Source: Polyodon spathula
Lineage: Eukaryota > Chordata > Actinopteri > Acipenseriformes > Polyodontidae
Assembly: GCF_017654505.1 (NCBI RefSeq)
Contig: NC_054534.1
Location: forward strand, 47,271,288-47,335,287
Length of the DNA: 64,000 nt
Direction: 5' to 3'
Part shown: positions 1 to 11,717 of the stretch, piece by piece
Layout of the letters: the number at the start of each line of letters is the position of its first letter
How positions within the stretch are numbered: position 1 is the first letter of the stretch
Translations under genes and position numbers: made by a program
Notes under the pieces: generated by a model
Databases searched by the model: none
Told to the model about the DNA's origin: nothing
What the model saw: the letters and a program-made list of their open reading frames with translations, nothing else

Positions 1-1145
1 TACCATCAGAGTGAAGTTGTCAGCACACAGGTTCTAGAGGTACATTATGCCATGATCAAAAGAAATTCCTGAAGACCTCCGGAAAAAAGTTGTTGATGCC
101 TATCAGTCTGGAAAGGGTTACAAAGCCATTTCTAAGGCTCTGGGGCTCCACCAAACCACAATCAGAGCCATATTGTTCAAATGGAGAAAGTTTGGAACAG
201 TATTGAATCTTCCCAGGAGTGTCCGACCTACCAAAATCTCTCCAAGCACAAGGTGTAAAATCATTCAGGAAGTCACAAAGAACCCTAGGACAACATCAAG
301 GGATCTGCAGGCTTCCCTCGCCTTGACTAAGGTCGGTGTTCATGACTTCACCATCTGAAAGACACTGGGCAAAAATGGGATTCATGGCAGAGTAGCAAGA
401 CGGAAACCTTTGCTCACTAAGAAGAACATGAGTGCTCGTCTCAAGTTAGCCAAAAAGCATCTGGATGATCCTCAAGAGTTCTGGAACAATGTTCTATGGA
501 TAGATGAGTCAAAAGTGGAACTTTTTGGCCAACATGGGCCCTGTTATGTCTGCCGAAAACCAAACACTGCATTCCACAGTAAGAAACTCATACCAATGGT
601 CAAGCATGGTGGTGGTAGTGTCATGATTTGGGGATGTTTTGCTGCATCAGGACCTGGACAACTTGCCATCATTGAAGGAACCATGAATTCTGCTCTGTAT
701 CAGAGAATTCTATAGGAGAATGTCAGGCCATCCGTCCGTGAGCTGAAGCTGAAGCACAGCTGGGTCATGCAGCAAGACAATGATCCAAAACACACAAGCA
801 AGTCTACATCAGAATGGTTGAAGAACAAGGAATTTAAAGTTTTGGAATGGCCTTGTCTAAGTCCAGACCAAAACCCCATTGAAATGTTGTGGCAGGACCT
901 AAAATGAGCGGTTTATGCTCGAAAAATTATTTCTGCTAAAGTTGGTGTAACCAGTTATTGAGTTAAGGGGGCGAGTACTTTTTCACATGGGGGCATTGGG
1001 TGTTGCATAACTCTTTAATAAATAAATGAAATAAGTATCAAAATTTTGTGTTATTTGTTCACTCAGGTTCCCTTTTATGTAATATTACATTTTGGTTGAA
1101 GATCTGATAACATTCAGTGTCAAAAATATGCAAAAAATGCAGAAA
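1..1145 (+). mobile_element. Tc1-like DNA transposon, decayed, cut by window start
   Basis: A Tc1/mariner-superfamily element whose left end lies outside the window. The body encodes a recognisable transposase (separate entry). It is followed by the usual 3' tail of this family, including the 'gggcgagtactttttcacat' stretch near 969-988 and a long non-coding part up to about 1145. The final terminal repeat is missing and is replaced by a TA-rich tract. These elements cut and paste into TA dinucleotides. Several stop codons and a missing right end mean it cannot move on its own. Confidence 0.88.
59..945 (+). pseudogene. Tc1-like transposase pseudogene
   Basis: Reading across stops and a probable small deletion, the segment gives the standard Tc1 layout. 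First comes an N-terminal paired helix-turn-helix region (EDLRKKVVDAYQSGKGYKAI, then a second helix-turn-helix around 230-350). Then comes the DDE catalytic core: LWIDESK near 496 (first Asp), QQDNDPKHT near 770 (second Asp), NPIE near 874 (Glu). Lesions include a stop after the codons for VHDFTI near 356, a TAG at about 713 and a TGA at about 905, after which the C-terminus has decayed. The catalytic residues remain legible, but no full-length protein can be made. Confidence 0.88.
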
Positions 1146-1225
1146 TTATATATATATTATATATATATTATATATATATATAATTATATAGATATATATA
1201 TATATTATAAGTTATATATATATAT
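1146..1225. repeat. TA-rich simple repeat
   Basis: An imperfect (TA)n tract with interruptions that replaces the expected right terminal repeat of the preceding Tc1 element. It separates two Tc1 remnants of opposite orientation. Confidence 0.9.
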
Positions 1226-1490
1226 AACTGATGCACAAAAGAACCACAACACTTAGGTCTAATGAATTTACTCAAATAATTTAAACATCGATATCAAACA
1301 AAACCACAGAAAATGTGAACAAAAATATACATAAAAGAAACATGATAAGTTTTTAGTATGAAACGTGACACACTGTCAAAATGAAAACATTACTCCCTCC
1401 CTAAGCATTAACACAATCCTGACAGCGTTGACTCATAGACCTGATCAGCCTCTGGATAGACTGTCAATCCCATATCTAATTGTAATTGGG
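1226..1490 (-). mobile_element. Tc1-like remnant, C-terminal coding end only
   Basis: On the minus strand, about 1462 down to 1404, the DNA reads QRLIRSMSQRCQDCVNA followed by a stop. This resembles the C-terminal tail of Tc1-like transposases (pattern RLIRSM.RRC...). The rest, 1226-1400, would be the 3' non-coding part and inverted repeat. No catalytic segment is left. It is a different Tc1 family from the element at 1-1145. Confidence 0.6.
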
Positions 1491-2792
1491 CAGTCCTGTT
1501 ATTTTTACACCAGATTCAGCCTTCGACTCCTTTGATTGGAGATGGTGTTTACACAATACAAAACTGGTGACTCTTAAAAAATGAATGCTTTTAACTGTGC
1601 ATTTGAAGATATGTATGGAAAGGATGAAATGGTTATTGTAGCCTTTGGAAAAGAAGGTACAACGAAATGAATTTGTTTTAGTCCTGTGTGAATCATGCTT
1701 TAACAGCTGTTGTAAACCTGAGACCTGTAAGTATTAGTACTCGACAAGTTTGCAATGAAAAACAAAAGGATGTAAACACCAGGTAAGATACTGTAGGGTA
1801 TTATTTTTGTTAGTTAACGTGTATGTTTAATAACTGCATAGTAGTGTTTCTAAATATGATTGTGAGGTGAAACATCACAGTTCTTAATAGGGTGATTTTT
1901 AGTACATTACATGTTTGGGGTGTTAATTTTTACTTACAGAAAACAGTTTTATAAATTATTACTAGGCTCTTGGTTTTGATTTAATATTTAATTGATACAA
2001 TTACATCACCCATCTCATTTAAGTTTGTTTTATTACTGATGCTATCGCAATGTTGGAATGTATTTTCTATTGTTTTGGCCAAGTTAAAGTATTTGCACTG
2101 ATCAGATTGTATTAATGTTATTAGTGTAGAATTAATATAGCAAAAATGATTCGTTGGAACTCTGCCTTGTACTGTGCAGCTAATGCTACTGCAGCTTTAA
2201 CTATGCACTATGACATGGCTGCTGACTTGTGGGGAGTGTGGTGGTGTCTTGAGGAGGGGGAGAGATTGTTACTGTGGGCTACTTTGAGCAAGTTTCATTG
2301 AACTCTGTATGCTGTAATTAAAAGTAACAAAGAAATAAAGAATACTATAAAGCCTTAAATATTTGCAATCTAAATATTTGGTGAATCACACCATAAAACC
2401 TATTTTGCTTCCGAAATGTTGCAATATATCAATACACTCACAATACAATATATGTATTGTTAATGGAAATTGATATTTGTGCCAAAAATGTTTGCTTGAC
2501 TGTACCCTTTGCTATTTATTATCTGTTCAATACACATCGCTGTGTAGAGCCAGGTACTTATTATTTAAGATCTGCGAGCCAGCAACCCAGCCAAACAAAG
2601 GAGCTGTTTTATTGAACTTTCACTGTCTTGTGTGTGTTATTCCAGAGCAACTGCACTGTCTACACCTGTGCACTGCAATCTACCTGTTTATAGTGGGGAA
2701 AGCATTATTAATATTATTTTCATTCAGCCGTTTGATACCAACTGCAGTGGACTAAAATTTGTAGGCTTGTCGACCATCAAAACAAAAAAGTT
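1491..2792. other. AT-rich intergenic stretch, nothing recognised
   Basis: No convincing coding region, RNA gene or repeat signature was seen here. Short ORFs at 2477-2850 have no recognisable motif and no supporting context. Confidence 0.5.
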
Positions 2793-3092
2793 CTACCTAT
2801 TCCATATACTTTCAACTGCTACAAAAAAACTGCATACCTTTTGGGGTTGAGTCTTGATTACGCATTGCATCTTCATCAGTGTCAATGCAACCTGATATGC
2901 TGCCAGCGTCAGCTTCACCTTCTTCATTGCATTTGCCAACTGCTCTTCAGTAGATGGTGAAGTAGGACCCAAGAGCTGTTGTGTCTGTTGTGTCTGTTGT
3001 TCGTTTTGAGTTTCCTTTGCATTCTCGAGAAATCCCCCGATCACATTAACTTGATTTGCGCAGGGTCTGTGCCCCCATACTGCACAGTTCAA
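2793..3092 (-). CDS. Unrecognised 99-codon ORF, doubtful gene
   Basis: An open frame with a Gln/Thr-rich stretch (NEQQTQQTQQLL, about residues 30-41) followed by a possible amphipathic helix (STEEQLANAMKKVKLTLAAY). The CAACAGACA-type repeats that encode the Gln run could be simple-sequence slippage. I recognise no family. The composition is less AT-rich than its surroundings, so it may be an exon of an unknown gene or the edge of a decayed mobile element. No splice sites or promoter decide the matter. Confidence 0.2.
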   Translation of the reverse strand: MNCAVWGHRPCANQVNVIGGFLENAKETQNEQQTQQTQQLLGPTSPSTEEQLANAMKKVKLTLAAYQVALTLMKMQCVIKTQPQKVCSFFVAVESIWNR

Positions 3093-4170
3093 AGTGCCCC
3101 ATCTGTTTAGCAGCTGACACTCCAGAACTGTGGTCTTTTAGTTTATGATATGTTAATTTTAGGGCCTTCAGTTTCGATATGACCTGTTTTTGGTACGGTT
3201 GTATCCATGCTCACGCATCAGAAATTACAGCACTGGCCTTACGAGTAATAGCAAAATGACTTGTTTATTACTTGTACTCGGCCATAATCGCTACAGAAAA
3301 GTGTTTCTGCAAGTTTCTTGGCACAGGCCTACTATTTATTATTTGACTGTTATTTGGGTATTTTAGGTATTTATTGTGATAGAAAGGTACTCGTGTACAA
3401 AAAAGGAGATATTGTTTTTTTTTTTTAATAATATGCTAATATCTTGTTATTGGATCATCAACCTCAAAAATGCACAAACATACATTTGCCCAAAATTTTA
3501 TCTCTGATAAAAAAAAAAAAAAAAAAATGCATGGCTGTTTAAACAACACACACAGCTCATTCATTGAGAAAAAAACAATGCATGCAAATCATGGAACATA
3601 TGTTTGCCATTTTAAATATGTCTTTAAAAGCTAATGCAAAACAGACAATAGTTTGTGTATTCAAACTTGCAAAGTACATTTAAAGCAGAGCTATTAGTTA
3701 TTTTACAGGCACGTAGCCTTAGTGTTGGCTGCGTGTATACGCCACCAAAGAATGAATGAGATACCCTGGCATAAATATAAATGTTTTGAATCTGCACAGA
3801 ATAAGGATTTTAGAAATGTGTAATATAACATCTGCCTTCAAAGGTTTGTTACCCATAATCCTTCTGCAATCTGATGTCACTGCATTTATTAATTAATCTA
3901 TCCCCCCTCCCTGCTATACAATGAGTTTTTAGTGTTTTGTGTTATAGTAAATATTCTTTAACAAAATCACACCCATATTTGTAATCATGTTTACCTGCTT
4001 CATATTTTGTAAAAAGGAAATTCTGCCACATTCCTCTCAAACATGGCAAGACATAGTAACATTTAGATTTTTATTAGTCAGGCAAGAGCTAAAGTTATTC
4101 TTCACCTATTTCATCAAAGAAAAACCTATTTCACATTCCTGATAGCCAGCACAGGTCTCCCCTATCACAG
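3093..4170. other. AT-rich intergenic stretch
   Basis: No genes recognised. It contains a poly-T run near 3415-3426 and a poly-A run near 3510-3528, plus generally AT-rich DNA. Confidence 0.5.
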
Positions 4171-5800
4171 TTACCCATCATTCTTTTGGAGTCCTGGTAC
4201 AGCATGTGTCATGGTGGTTTGTTCTGTCGATAATTGAGTCCTTCCAGTATTTACAGTGTGGTAAAACAGAGTTCTGGCAGAAGGGATAGTGTGGACAGTA
4301 GGACCATGTGTCCCTCCAAATGCCCTTGCAGGAGCATACAGTACACGGCACCTTTTTTGTGGCTTTGCTTTTCTCCCGGACTGTGGCAATGTTAGGATAA
4401 AATGCTAGTCACGCTTGCCACTGTTTCTGATCAGTCTCTGGTATTTCTTGCATTTCACCTAATTCACTGTACCTACAAATTGTATGCAATAAATATGTGT
4501 GTGCTGGATATCGTACCAGTCAAATCCTTTTTAATAGTTTGGTATATTGTGGAGGTGGAGCTGGATTTTGTCCATACATTTCGTGTTGGATTTTGCCTGT
4601 GTTTTATTTTTGTGTACTAGTTTTATGACGTCAAAAAATGAAAAGAGCACCACATGCTAGTAGTATAAGTTCATTTATCAGCAACCCAAGCAATCTAAAA
4701 CAATCTGAGACGAAAGATGATTCCAACAGATTGTACAACAGAAAAACATCAGACCTACTAAAAAAAGTCGGCATTAAACCTGAACCAAGTCTATTCAAGG
4801 TGTTACATGAGCCCCTCAGTGGGTAGCATGTAGTATAATCCCATTTAGAAGCACCCCAAAACTTCAAAAGCAGTCCCTAGGAAAAAAGCTTTTCAAACAT
4901 TGAATTGATATAGACCTTTTACGAAGCGTAATCTAAAAGCAGTCAACAGTAAAAAAAAAAATAATAATTATTATAATAACACTAAAACAGTAACTTTAAA
5001 AAAGCTAAATAATAATTACATATTGTAGATGGCATTTAAAAACAATACATAATCTGTAGCTCTGTCTGAATGTGGTAATATCATCCAACCCCCCCCCCCA
5101 CTTTTTCCACACCACTTTAAACACTGTCTATATATATATATGGTAGCCAAGATTTAGGAGGGGAAAAACCAGATCCCACATAATTTTGTCACAGATCTGC
5201 AAGCTTGGGGGGCAGCCAGGCATCTCAATCTGAGAGTCCTTCTCTGTGTACACTCTGAAACGAGTGTACCCAGTGGAGCTCTCACATAGTTTGTACATTG
5301 AAATCCCATAACAGGCACACTTCATGGGAATGTGTATATATCCCTTCAGTGTATGCTTCAGATGGTCTAGAAATGATCATATTTTGAAGAGCCTGTCAAG
5401 CTGAGGATGTTCCCTCAGGCGAGCCACAGCATTGTCATTGTGGTGTAAAAATCATAACAATAACTGGAATCTGTCCCGACTCATCGTGGAGGCAGCATAG
5501 CCTGGGTCGGTAAACCAAAATAAATACATTTTTGTTTATCCCCTATAACCCATTAGAAGAGGTGCACCCCAGAACTTCTTCGTTTCAATAACATTTGTGG
5601 GGACTCACTTGCGCACCCTAGAATGTGACCCCAGGTTGTTTCCATGCTGTGCCAGATATTGTTGGGCATACAAATTGGTTGGGCAAATTATTGGGAGTTT
5701 TTGACTCCCAGTTGGGAGAGTTATCTGGCACAAAATCACTCTCTGAGTCAGACTCCATTAGGTCAGCAATAGCCTCTACCCTGAGCTGCACCCCTGCCAT
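4171..5800 (-). pseudogene. piggyBac (PGBD4-like) transposase, broken
   Basis: Minus-strand pieces appear in the correct order. An N-terminal acidic segment (LMESDSESDFVPDNS) is at 5800-5618. A block around 5560-5330 reads KKFWGAPLLMG, then FTDPGYAASTMSRDRFQ and LFKI.SFLDHLK. The core block YGISMYKLCESSTGYT..RVYTEKDSQIEMPGCPP lies at 5325-5128. A C-terminal cysteine motif (CTVCSCKGIWRDTWSYCPHY) is near 4355-4290. These match the PGBD4 branch of piggyBac transposases. The core breaks off just before the expected second catalytic Asp (the GYHIYI.DN position) in a TA tract. The 700 bases between core and tail are not recognisable, so this is deleted or replaced. Frameshifts are numerous. The residue aligned by me with the first catalytic Asp is Glu. 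Confidence 0.85.
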
Positions 5801-6045
5801 TTTCTCCCCAAAATAACATTATAAATAAAGAAATGCAATAATACAATGTGATTCATTACAATTATAATGCATGTTGTGAGGGGGAGGAGATCATTCAATA
5901 AAAAACAAATTAATCAGAAATAAAAGATCAATATATTTTTTATATTTTTTGGGGGAAGAGGAAAGAGAACTTAAATGAGTCAACTTTTTTTCAGATCAGA
6001 TATATGGGGAGAACTGACAGAAATAAATGTAGATAAGATAGTGTC
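5801..6045. other. AT-rich DNA flanking piggyBac
   Basis: No coding signal. It may contain the decayed 5' end of the piggyBac element. No TTAA-flanked terminal repeat could be fixed. Confidence 0.4.
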
Positions 6046-6097
6046 TCTGTAAGTCGCCTTAATAAAGGTGTCTGCTAAATGAACAAATAATAATAAA
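6046..6097 (+). repeat. L2-type LINE/SINE 3' tail
   Basis: The stretch 'gtaagtcgcctt..taaaggtgtctgctaaatga' followed by an (ATA)n-like end matches the conserved 3' tail shared by vertebrate L2-clade LINEs and the SINEs they mobilise. No body is recognisable upstream, so it is a 5'-truncated copy. Confidence 0.75.
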
Positions 6098-7059
6098 TTG
6101 TAGTATAATATATAACATAAAGTTTTTTTTAATGGATCAGAAGAAAAATCAACAATTGCAATCAAATCAATCTGTTTTTAATTACAGATGTAGGGGGAAA
6201 AAGATATCATGAAAGGTTATCAGGGGGATGGGGATAGGAACAAATTAAACCAGTAAGTATTTATCAAAATATTTTTTTTTTCTTTAGATGTATAACAGGA
6301 ACAATCAGATGAAATATATAATTATGAAGTTTGGCAATTTTACAAAGTAAATAGTTATTTTGTCAATTTTAATTATTTAATTTTTAATTTTTAGAAATTA
6401 GGGAAGGTAGACAAACTAAATGAGATCTAATATAAAATTATAAAGTAAAAAAAAAAGATACAGTAGAGGGATTACAAAAATAAGACAATCGAAAACATAT
6501 ATTTCATGGTAGTAAATCCATCTGTGAAGAATGTTCAAACACTAGATAAAACTGTTGTTTCCCTCCTAAAACAACTCAACCAGACACAACAATGTTTCAA
6601 GTACAGTAACTGTAATACATACCTAATGTTTATTTTAAGATTTTAACTTCCTCCTCACACACGTGATAAGTTACAATGGTGTTGATATGACAGCCTCAGA
6701 AGTAGGAAATATCTTCCTGTACTGTCACATCAACAAAGCAAAATACAGAAAATAATCAGATGTCAGGCTATAAATTAGGCTGAACAACTGCGTCAAATCG
6801 AAGGTATTTTATCACTGTAACACAATGAATTTGGACTGCCAACCCCTTATTATCTGTAAGAGCTTCTTGATGAGCGATCCCGAGTGAAATAACGGTAATC
6901 CAGCGTTCATTAAAATTTTCCATGGCATTGCACCTCAAATGCTGCTTTACATATGCAGTTTATTTACAACCAAATAAAATTTATTATCCAAAATTATTTT
7001 CATGTACCAAAATGTAACTTAGAAATGCTGAAATGCATCTTTACAGCACAGGAGTAAAC
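6098..7059. other. AT-rich intergenic stretch
   Basis: Nothing recognised beyond AT-rich sequence and short homopolymer runs. Confidence 0.5.
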
Positions 7060-7385
7060 AGCCAGGCCAGGCCAGTCAGGACACAGCGGACCACTCAGCA
7101 CAGGCTAGTCATGCCAGGCCACTCAGCACAGACCTATCAGGACACTGCAGGGTACTCAACACAGACCTATCAGGACACTGCAGGCCACTCAGCACAGACC
7201 TATCAGGACACTTCAGGCCGCTCGATAGACCTATCAGGACACTGCAGGGCACTCAGCACAGACCTATCAGGACACTGCAGGGCACTCAGCACAGACCTAT
7301 CAGGACACTGCAGGACGCTCGATAGACCTATCCAGACACTGCAGGTCACTCAGCACAGACCTATCAGGACACTGCGGCCACACGG
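7060..7385. repeat. 33-base minisatellite, about ten units
   Basis: A tandem array whose unit is 33 bases, typified by 'acctatcaggacactgcag' followed by 'ggcactcagcacag'. Two units, near 7202-7232 and 7302-7332, are 31 bases because 'ctcagcacag' is replaced by 'ctcgatag'. The first units (7071-7130) are more diverged. The array is GC-rich compared with its AT-rich flanks. An open frame of 132 codons (7033-7431) runs through it, giving TYQDTAGHSAQ-type repeats that change frame at each 31-base unit. I take this as a by-product of a stop-free repeat, not a gene. Confidence 0.93.
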
Positions 7386-8507
7386 CGCTTCCGGGACACA
7401 AGAGGTTCAGTGGCATGGTACTTGGGACTAAAACTTGCCTATGGGCCTGTGAGAGAGGAGTGTCCTGGACTGGCAGTCAGGTGCATACATGAGCTTATAA
7501 GGGGTTTGGATACCTTACCTATTCCCACGCTGTCAGACAACGTCTTATTGATAGAAGTCAACTATGAAGAAATCGGGTGACGCTCTGTCATTTGCCGAGG
7601 GGTGGGACTATACGGGGTGAATGGCTAAATAAAAAGGCACTGTTTTGTATCCTCTATGGCTCATATAGGAAGTATAGTAGAGCGTGACTTCATGGTGGAA
7701 TCCTGACTCTTGGAAGCAAAACTGGAAACTCTGGAGCAGTGAGTCGGGGAGACAGTGTGGCAACTCCAGCGTGAGACAGATCTGGTGGTGCAAGCAAGCC
7801 ACTCACTGGTTATTTACTTGTCACCACCTTAGATAGTTAGCATAACGGGACTGAGCCGTTCCACAGTGTATAGGAGAGGATATTGAGCAGTGCCTGATTC
7901 TGAGGGCTTCCACCACTAGAGGGAGCAACGAGCAGCGGTTAAAAACCAGCACACTTTATTTTGTAGTTTTTCCTTAAAGTGTTTTGTTTTCATTTTTCTT
8001 TTCGACCTTTGCTTATTTATTTTTTTTTGGTTTGCACACCTGTTTGTGTGATTTGTGAAGACAGGACACAATACCATTGCTAGTAAAGTGTCCCGAACAA
8101 TCACAGAAGCACCTGCTAACTGAGTGTGGAATAATAAATGTGGGCCCCTGTGCAGGCTTTTCATATTTGAACTTTCTGTCTGCATTGTGTTTTCCCACAC
8201 CCTTCCACAGGGCCACATTCACATTCTGACTAGGCATTTATTTACATTCACAAAGCAGGCTACACCAGTTTAAAGACTGTGTTAAAATCTTCCTTGTAAT
8301 TTTTTCACCCTTGTCAATAGATGAGTGCTTTTTGATTTACAACACACTGAAACCTGATTAAAAGGTATCATTAAACAATTTCAAGTATTAAAGCTTTTTT
8401 TTTCTTGTGCAAATGTGTTATCACCCTCTAGTTTGTTGCAATAACGTAACAGAAGAAATCAGTGAGGTAACGCCAACTTGAGACTAGTGACAGTGGTATT
8501 AATTACA
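7386..8507. other. Unclassified stretch, possibly an old LTR
   Basis: No coding region recognised. The part from about 7700 to 8217 has features seen in LTRs: a T-rich central part, an AATAAA-like signal near 8131 followed by a GC-richer piece, and an end reading ttccacagggccaca. No partner LTR, target duplication or internal region was found, so this is only a possibility. Confidence 0.25.
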
Positions 8508-8702
8508 GTTCTCTTTCAATTCAAAGACAACCACCACTACATTAGGTATGGGATAGTCCTGCCCTTTGGGTAGGTATTGCTGAGCATTTTATACCAGAGC
8601 TGTCAAAAAGCCCCCTCCTGGGATGACGCACTCGGTACCCGCCTACCGAGGGAATAAAACCGTCACTCACAGAAAGATCATCCTGTTTTTCCCTCTCAAG
8701 AT
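8508..8702 (+). repeat. DIRS1 left inverted terminal repeat
   Basis: Matches the right end in reverse complement, including 'ctacattaggtatggga' (8538-8554), the 'gggtaggtattgctgag' block and the 'tcactcacagaaagatcat' region. Terminal repeats of DIRS elements are inverted, unlike LTRs. Confidence 0.88.
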
Positions 8703-9222
8703 GGTATGGTAAGACCTCTGTGTTGAGCTGAGCGTGTTGATAGAAAAGAGTTTCTCAAGTTGATTCGAGTGGGTTGTATCTCCCTTGCATTCATGCTGAA
8801 AGCTGGCTTACCGTTTTCCTGGAATCAGTGACTTAAAAAAAAACAGAGTCCTTTTTTGCTTTTCTGCCTTTCAGCGGCCTCCCCGCTTGCTGTCAAGTGA
8901 CCCATTCCAGCCGCGCTCTCCTTTCCTTTTCAAGGCCGTGCTAGGCCTTGCCGCATCCCCGCAGTCGAGTAGACCCTTCCGGTCTCGCAGGTTCGACAAC
9001 CTCGGTGAGTCGGGCCTTGTAAACAAACGATGTACTCTCTCTCCCTTTACTATCTTTCTACCATGTTTTACTGTCTGCTTAAACCCACCGCGGCTTAGGC
9101 CCTGCTTCCCCCCCCTGGTACATCCTTCGCGTTGACCAGGTGCGTGTTGATCACGCACTTAAGTTAGGCATATTGCGTAGCGGCCTCCCCAGTGCTGTGG
9201 TACCGCACCGCACGCATAGCCC

Positions 9223-10430
9223 GTGATATATTTATCTCAGTGCACAGGTGCTCAGTGTAAGCAGCACACGGTGTCCAGCACCTCAGCGAAAGTGCCTGTG
9301 TCTGTTTTCCAGACACAGGTGCTGGCTCCTCACCCTCAAAGGTTCCCAGCTTTCCCAGACTTCATGGAGGAAGTATGCTCCTCCTGGGATCGCCCAGCTT
9401 CAAGTTCTAGCATATTAAAACAGGCCACACCACTCACCTCCTTGGAAGGCATGGATAAGCTCGGCCTGGTGGGGTTCCCCCCAGTATACTGCACCATCAC
9501 TGGCCCTAATTAAGGTCTTGCCAATGGGTGGTCTTGCTAGAGACACAGTGTGCCTGAACCCTCAATGCAGGGTGACGGAGAAGCATTTAAAGTGAGCTTA
9601 CGCAGCAGAAGCACAGGCAACTCGCTTAACTAATACAGCGAGTGTGCTGACCGTGTATTTGGATGGTGTACTGTGCAAGGCCCCGCTCCCCGAGCCTGTG
9701 GCCACGAAGCTGGGTCTCCTGTCCAGTACACTGCTGCAGATCTACGGTCTCCAAGGGCAAGCCCTTGGCTGGAGCCTAGCTAGCTTAATTTTGGCTCGTA
9801 GACAGCTGTGGCTGACACAAGCCAGAGTCCCTGATGCGGTTAAGAAAGCACTGCCCATATCCCCAGGACATACTTTTGGACCTTCCTCGTGCCTCTGCAT
9901 GGAGTGGGTTGACCTCTGGTGAGCTCCCCAGACTCAAACTGTCACCAGAACAGTGCCAGTCCCCACAGCTCCTCTGGGTGATCTAAGACATTGCCTACAG
10001 GGCACATCAGCAGGTAACCAAGCCCAACCGGCAGGCAGAGGGAATGCAGGTCGTGGTCAGCTCACATACCAGCGTCAGAGGAGTTGTTTTCAGGGCCAGC
10101 GCCTTAAACACTCAACCCCAAACTGCCCAGCCCCAGCCTCAGCAGCCCGAGCAGGGCCCCTGAAGTCTAGCAGCCTCAGACTCCCTTTTCGGCACAACAG
10201 CTGCAGTACTGGCGCGCTTGCACCTCAGACTCCTGGGTGCTCGCCACCGTGCAAAATGGCTCTGCAGTTCAGTTTCACTTGGGACCTCCTCCCTTTCAAG
10301 GTGTCACAAGTACTTTTGTGACAGACCCTCAACAAGCCTTGGTACTTCAGAAAGAAATGGCTGCCTTGCTGTGCAAGTGAGCCATTCGTCTAGTAGACCC
10401 CATCTCCCACATCCTCCAGTCCGTCCAGCC
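9223..10430 (+). pseudogene. DIRS1-like gag remnant
   Basis: Pieces in several frames resemble the first ORF of fish DIRS1 elements: FPDFMEEVCSSWDRPASSS near 9350-9410, MDKLGLVGFPPVYCTI near 9450-9500, and LARRQLWLTQARVPDAVKK with SPGHTFGPS at about 9790-9890. A Pro/Ala/Gln-rich tail follows at 9950-10240. The protein would package element RNA. Stops and frameshifts divide it. Confidence 0.75.
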
Positions 10431-11640
10431 GGGTGACTGGTTCACCACCGTGGACTTGCGGGACACATATCTTCATGTTCCCATTTGTCCAGAGCACAGA
10501 AAGTATCTGCGCTTTTCCTTTCAAGGAAGCGTGTCCAAGTTTGCTGTGCTGTCATTCGGCCTGTCCCTAGCTCCCCGCTATGCTGGCTTCCCTGCTACTG
10601 CAGAGGATCAGAGCAATAAAATCGATGACTGGTTGATCTGTTCCCAGTCACGAGAGGGAGCACTAGCTTACATGGCAGTTGTGACAGAGTAATTGATCAT
10701 GCTGGGCCTCACCGTAAACGATACAAAGAGTCAGCTTACACCAGTGCAGTGCATCACGTACCTGGGGCTCTGGCTGGACTCCACTACGATGCGGGCATAC
10801 CTGTCCGACGATAGAGATATCCAGGGTTGCCTCTCCCTGTTTCAACAGGGATCACAGGTCATCCTCAGATTGTGCCTGATTGGGTCTGATGGCTGCGGCT
10901 GTCTTGGCCATTCAGCTGGGTCTGCTTTGCATTCACCTCAATGCCAAATGCGTCAGACACCGTCGACTGCCGCATGCTCAGCAGCCCTATGCTGGTGGAG
11001 GGTTCCCTCTCACCTGCACAAAGGTGTGCAAATGGGAGTAGTACTGAACCACAAAGTAGTGACAATAGATGCTTCCAACCTGGTCAGACCGCTGGACATA
11101 CTTGCACATAAAAATGCTAGAGTTGCAAGCGGTATTCCTTGCTGCAGTATTCCTGGTCGGACCTGCTGTCCCTACGCACATTACTCCTCCCTACTCTCCA
11201 GGTGCGGCCTGCATCCGTCAGAGTGGCGACTCCAGGTTGATCTCTTTGTTTTGGCAGAGATGACACATTGCCCCCTGTGGTACTCCCTCCACCGCTTAGG
11301 TGGTCCACTCAGCACAGACCCCCTAGCGCACGAATGCCCCATGTTTTTGTACGATTTCCCGCATATACCGCTGCTCCCGGCTTTTCTTGAAAAAGTCCGG
11401 TTAGAGAAAGCGTCAGTTCTCTTAGTGGCTCCCAAGTGGCCCAGGACAATACGGTTTTGGACCCTGTGCCATCTGTTGCTCGGCCAACCTTGGGAGATTC
11501 CATTTCGTTTGGCTCTCCTCAGTCAGACGAAAGGCTCTCTTTGGCACCCGGAACTGGGCAGGTTCCAGCTATGGGTTTGGCCCCTGAAAGGGACTGCTGG
11601 CTAGCCCTAGGGCTATCGGACATGGTTGTGGCTAGGGCGG
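10431..11640 (+). pseudogene. DIRS1-like reverse transcriptase/RNase H remnant
   Basis: From about 10435 the reading TTVDLRDTYLHVPICPEHRK..LRFSFQ is the DIRS1 RT palm region with the first catalytic Asp. The FGLSLAPR block follows near 10557. The active-site motif, usually YLDDWL, reads KIDDWLIC at 10619-10641, and about 20 residues before it are lost. After an in-frame stop (10690) the thumb and RNase H regions continue as LGLTVNDTKSQLTP..TYLGLWLDS (10700-10780), VTIDASN (11061) and the connection region to 11600. Damaged and inactive. Confidence 0.85.
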
Positions 11641-11717
11641 ACTCACTAGGTCTTTGAATACCTATAAGTGGAAGTATTTTCAAGCTTGGTGTTGGCTGGG
11701 AACCATGACCCCATCAC

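Noticed and set aside
4638..4867. Overlapping ORFs on both strands as genes
   Set aside because: No recognised motif. They lie in the unexplained middle of the broken piggyBac element.
7060..7385. CRISPR-like array
   Set aside because: The 33-base units are directly adjacent without unique spacers, and the genome is eukaryotic. It is a minisatellite.
10693..11604. A 303-codon ORF as a host gene
   Set aside because: Its content (YLGLWLDS, VTIDASN and neighbours) is the RT/RNase H part of the DIRS1-like element, and flanking frames complete the element.
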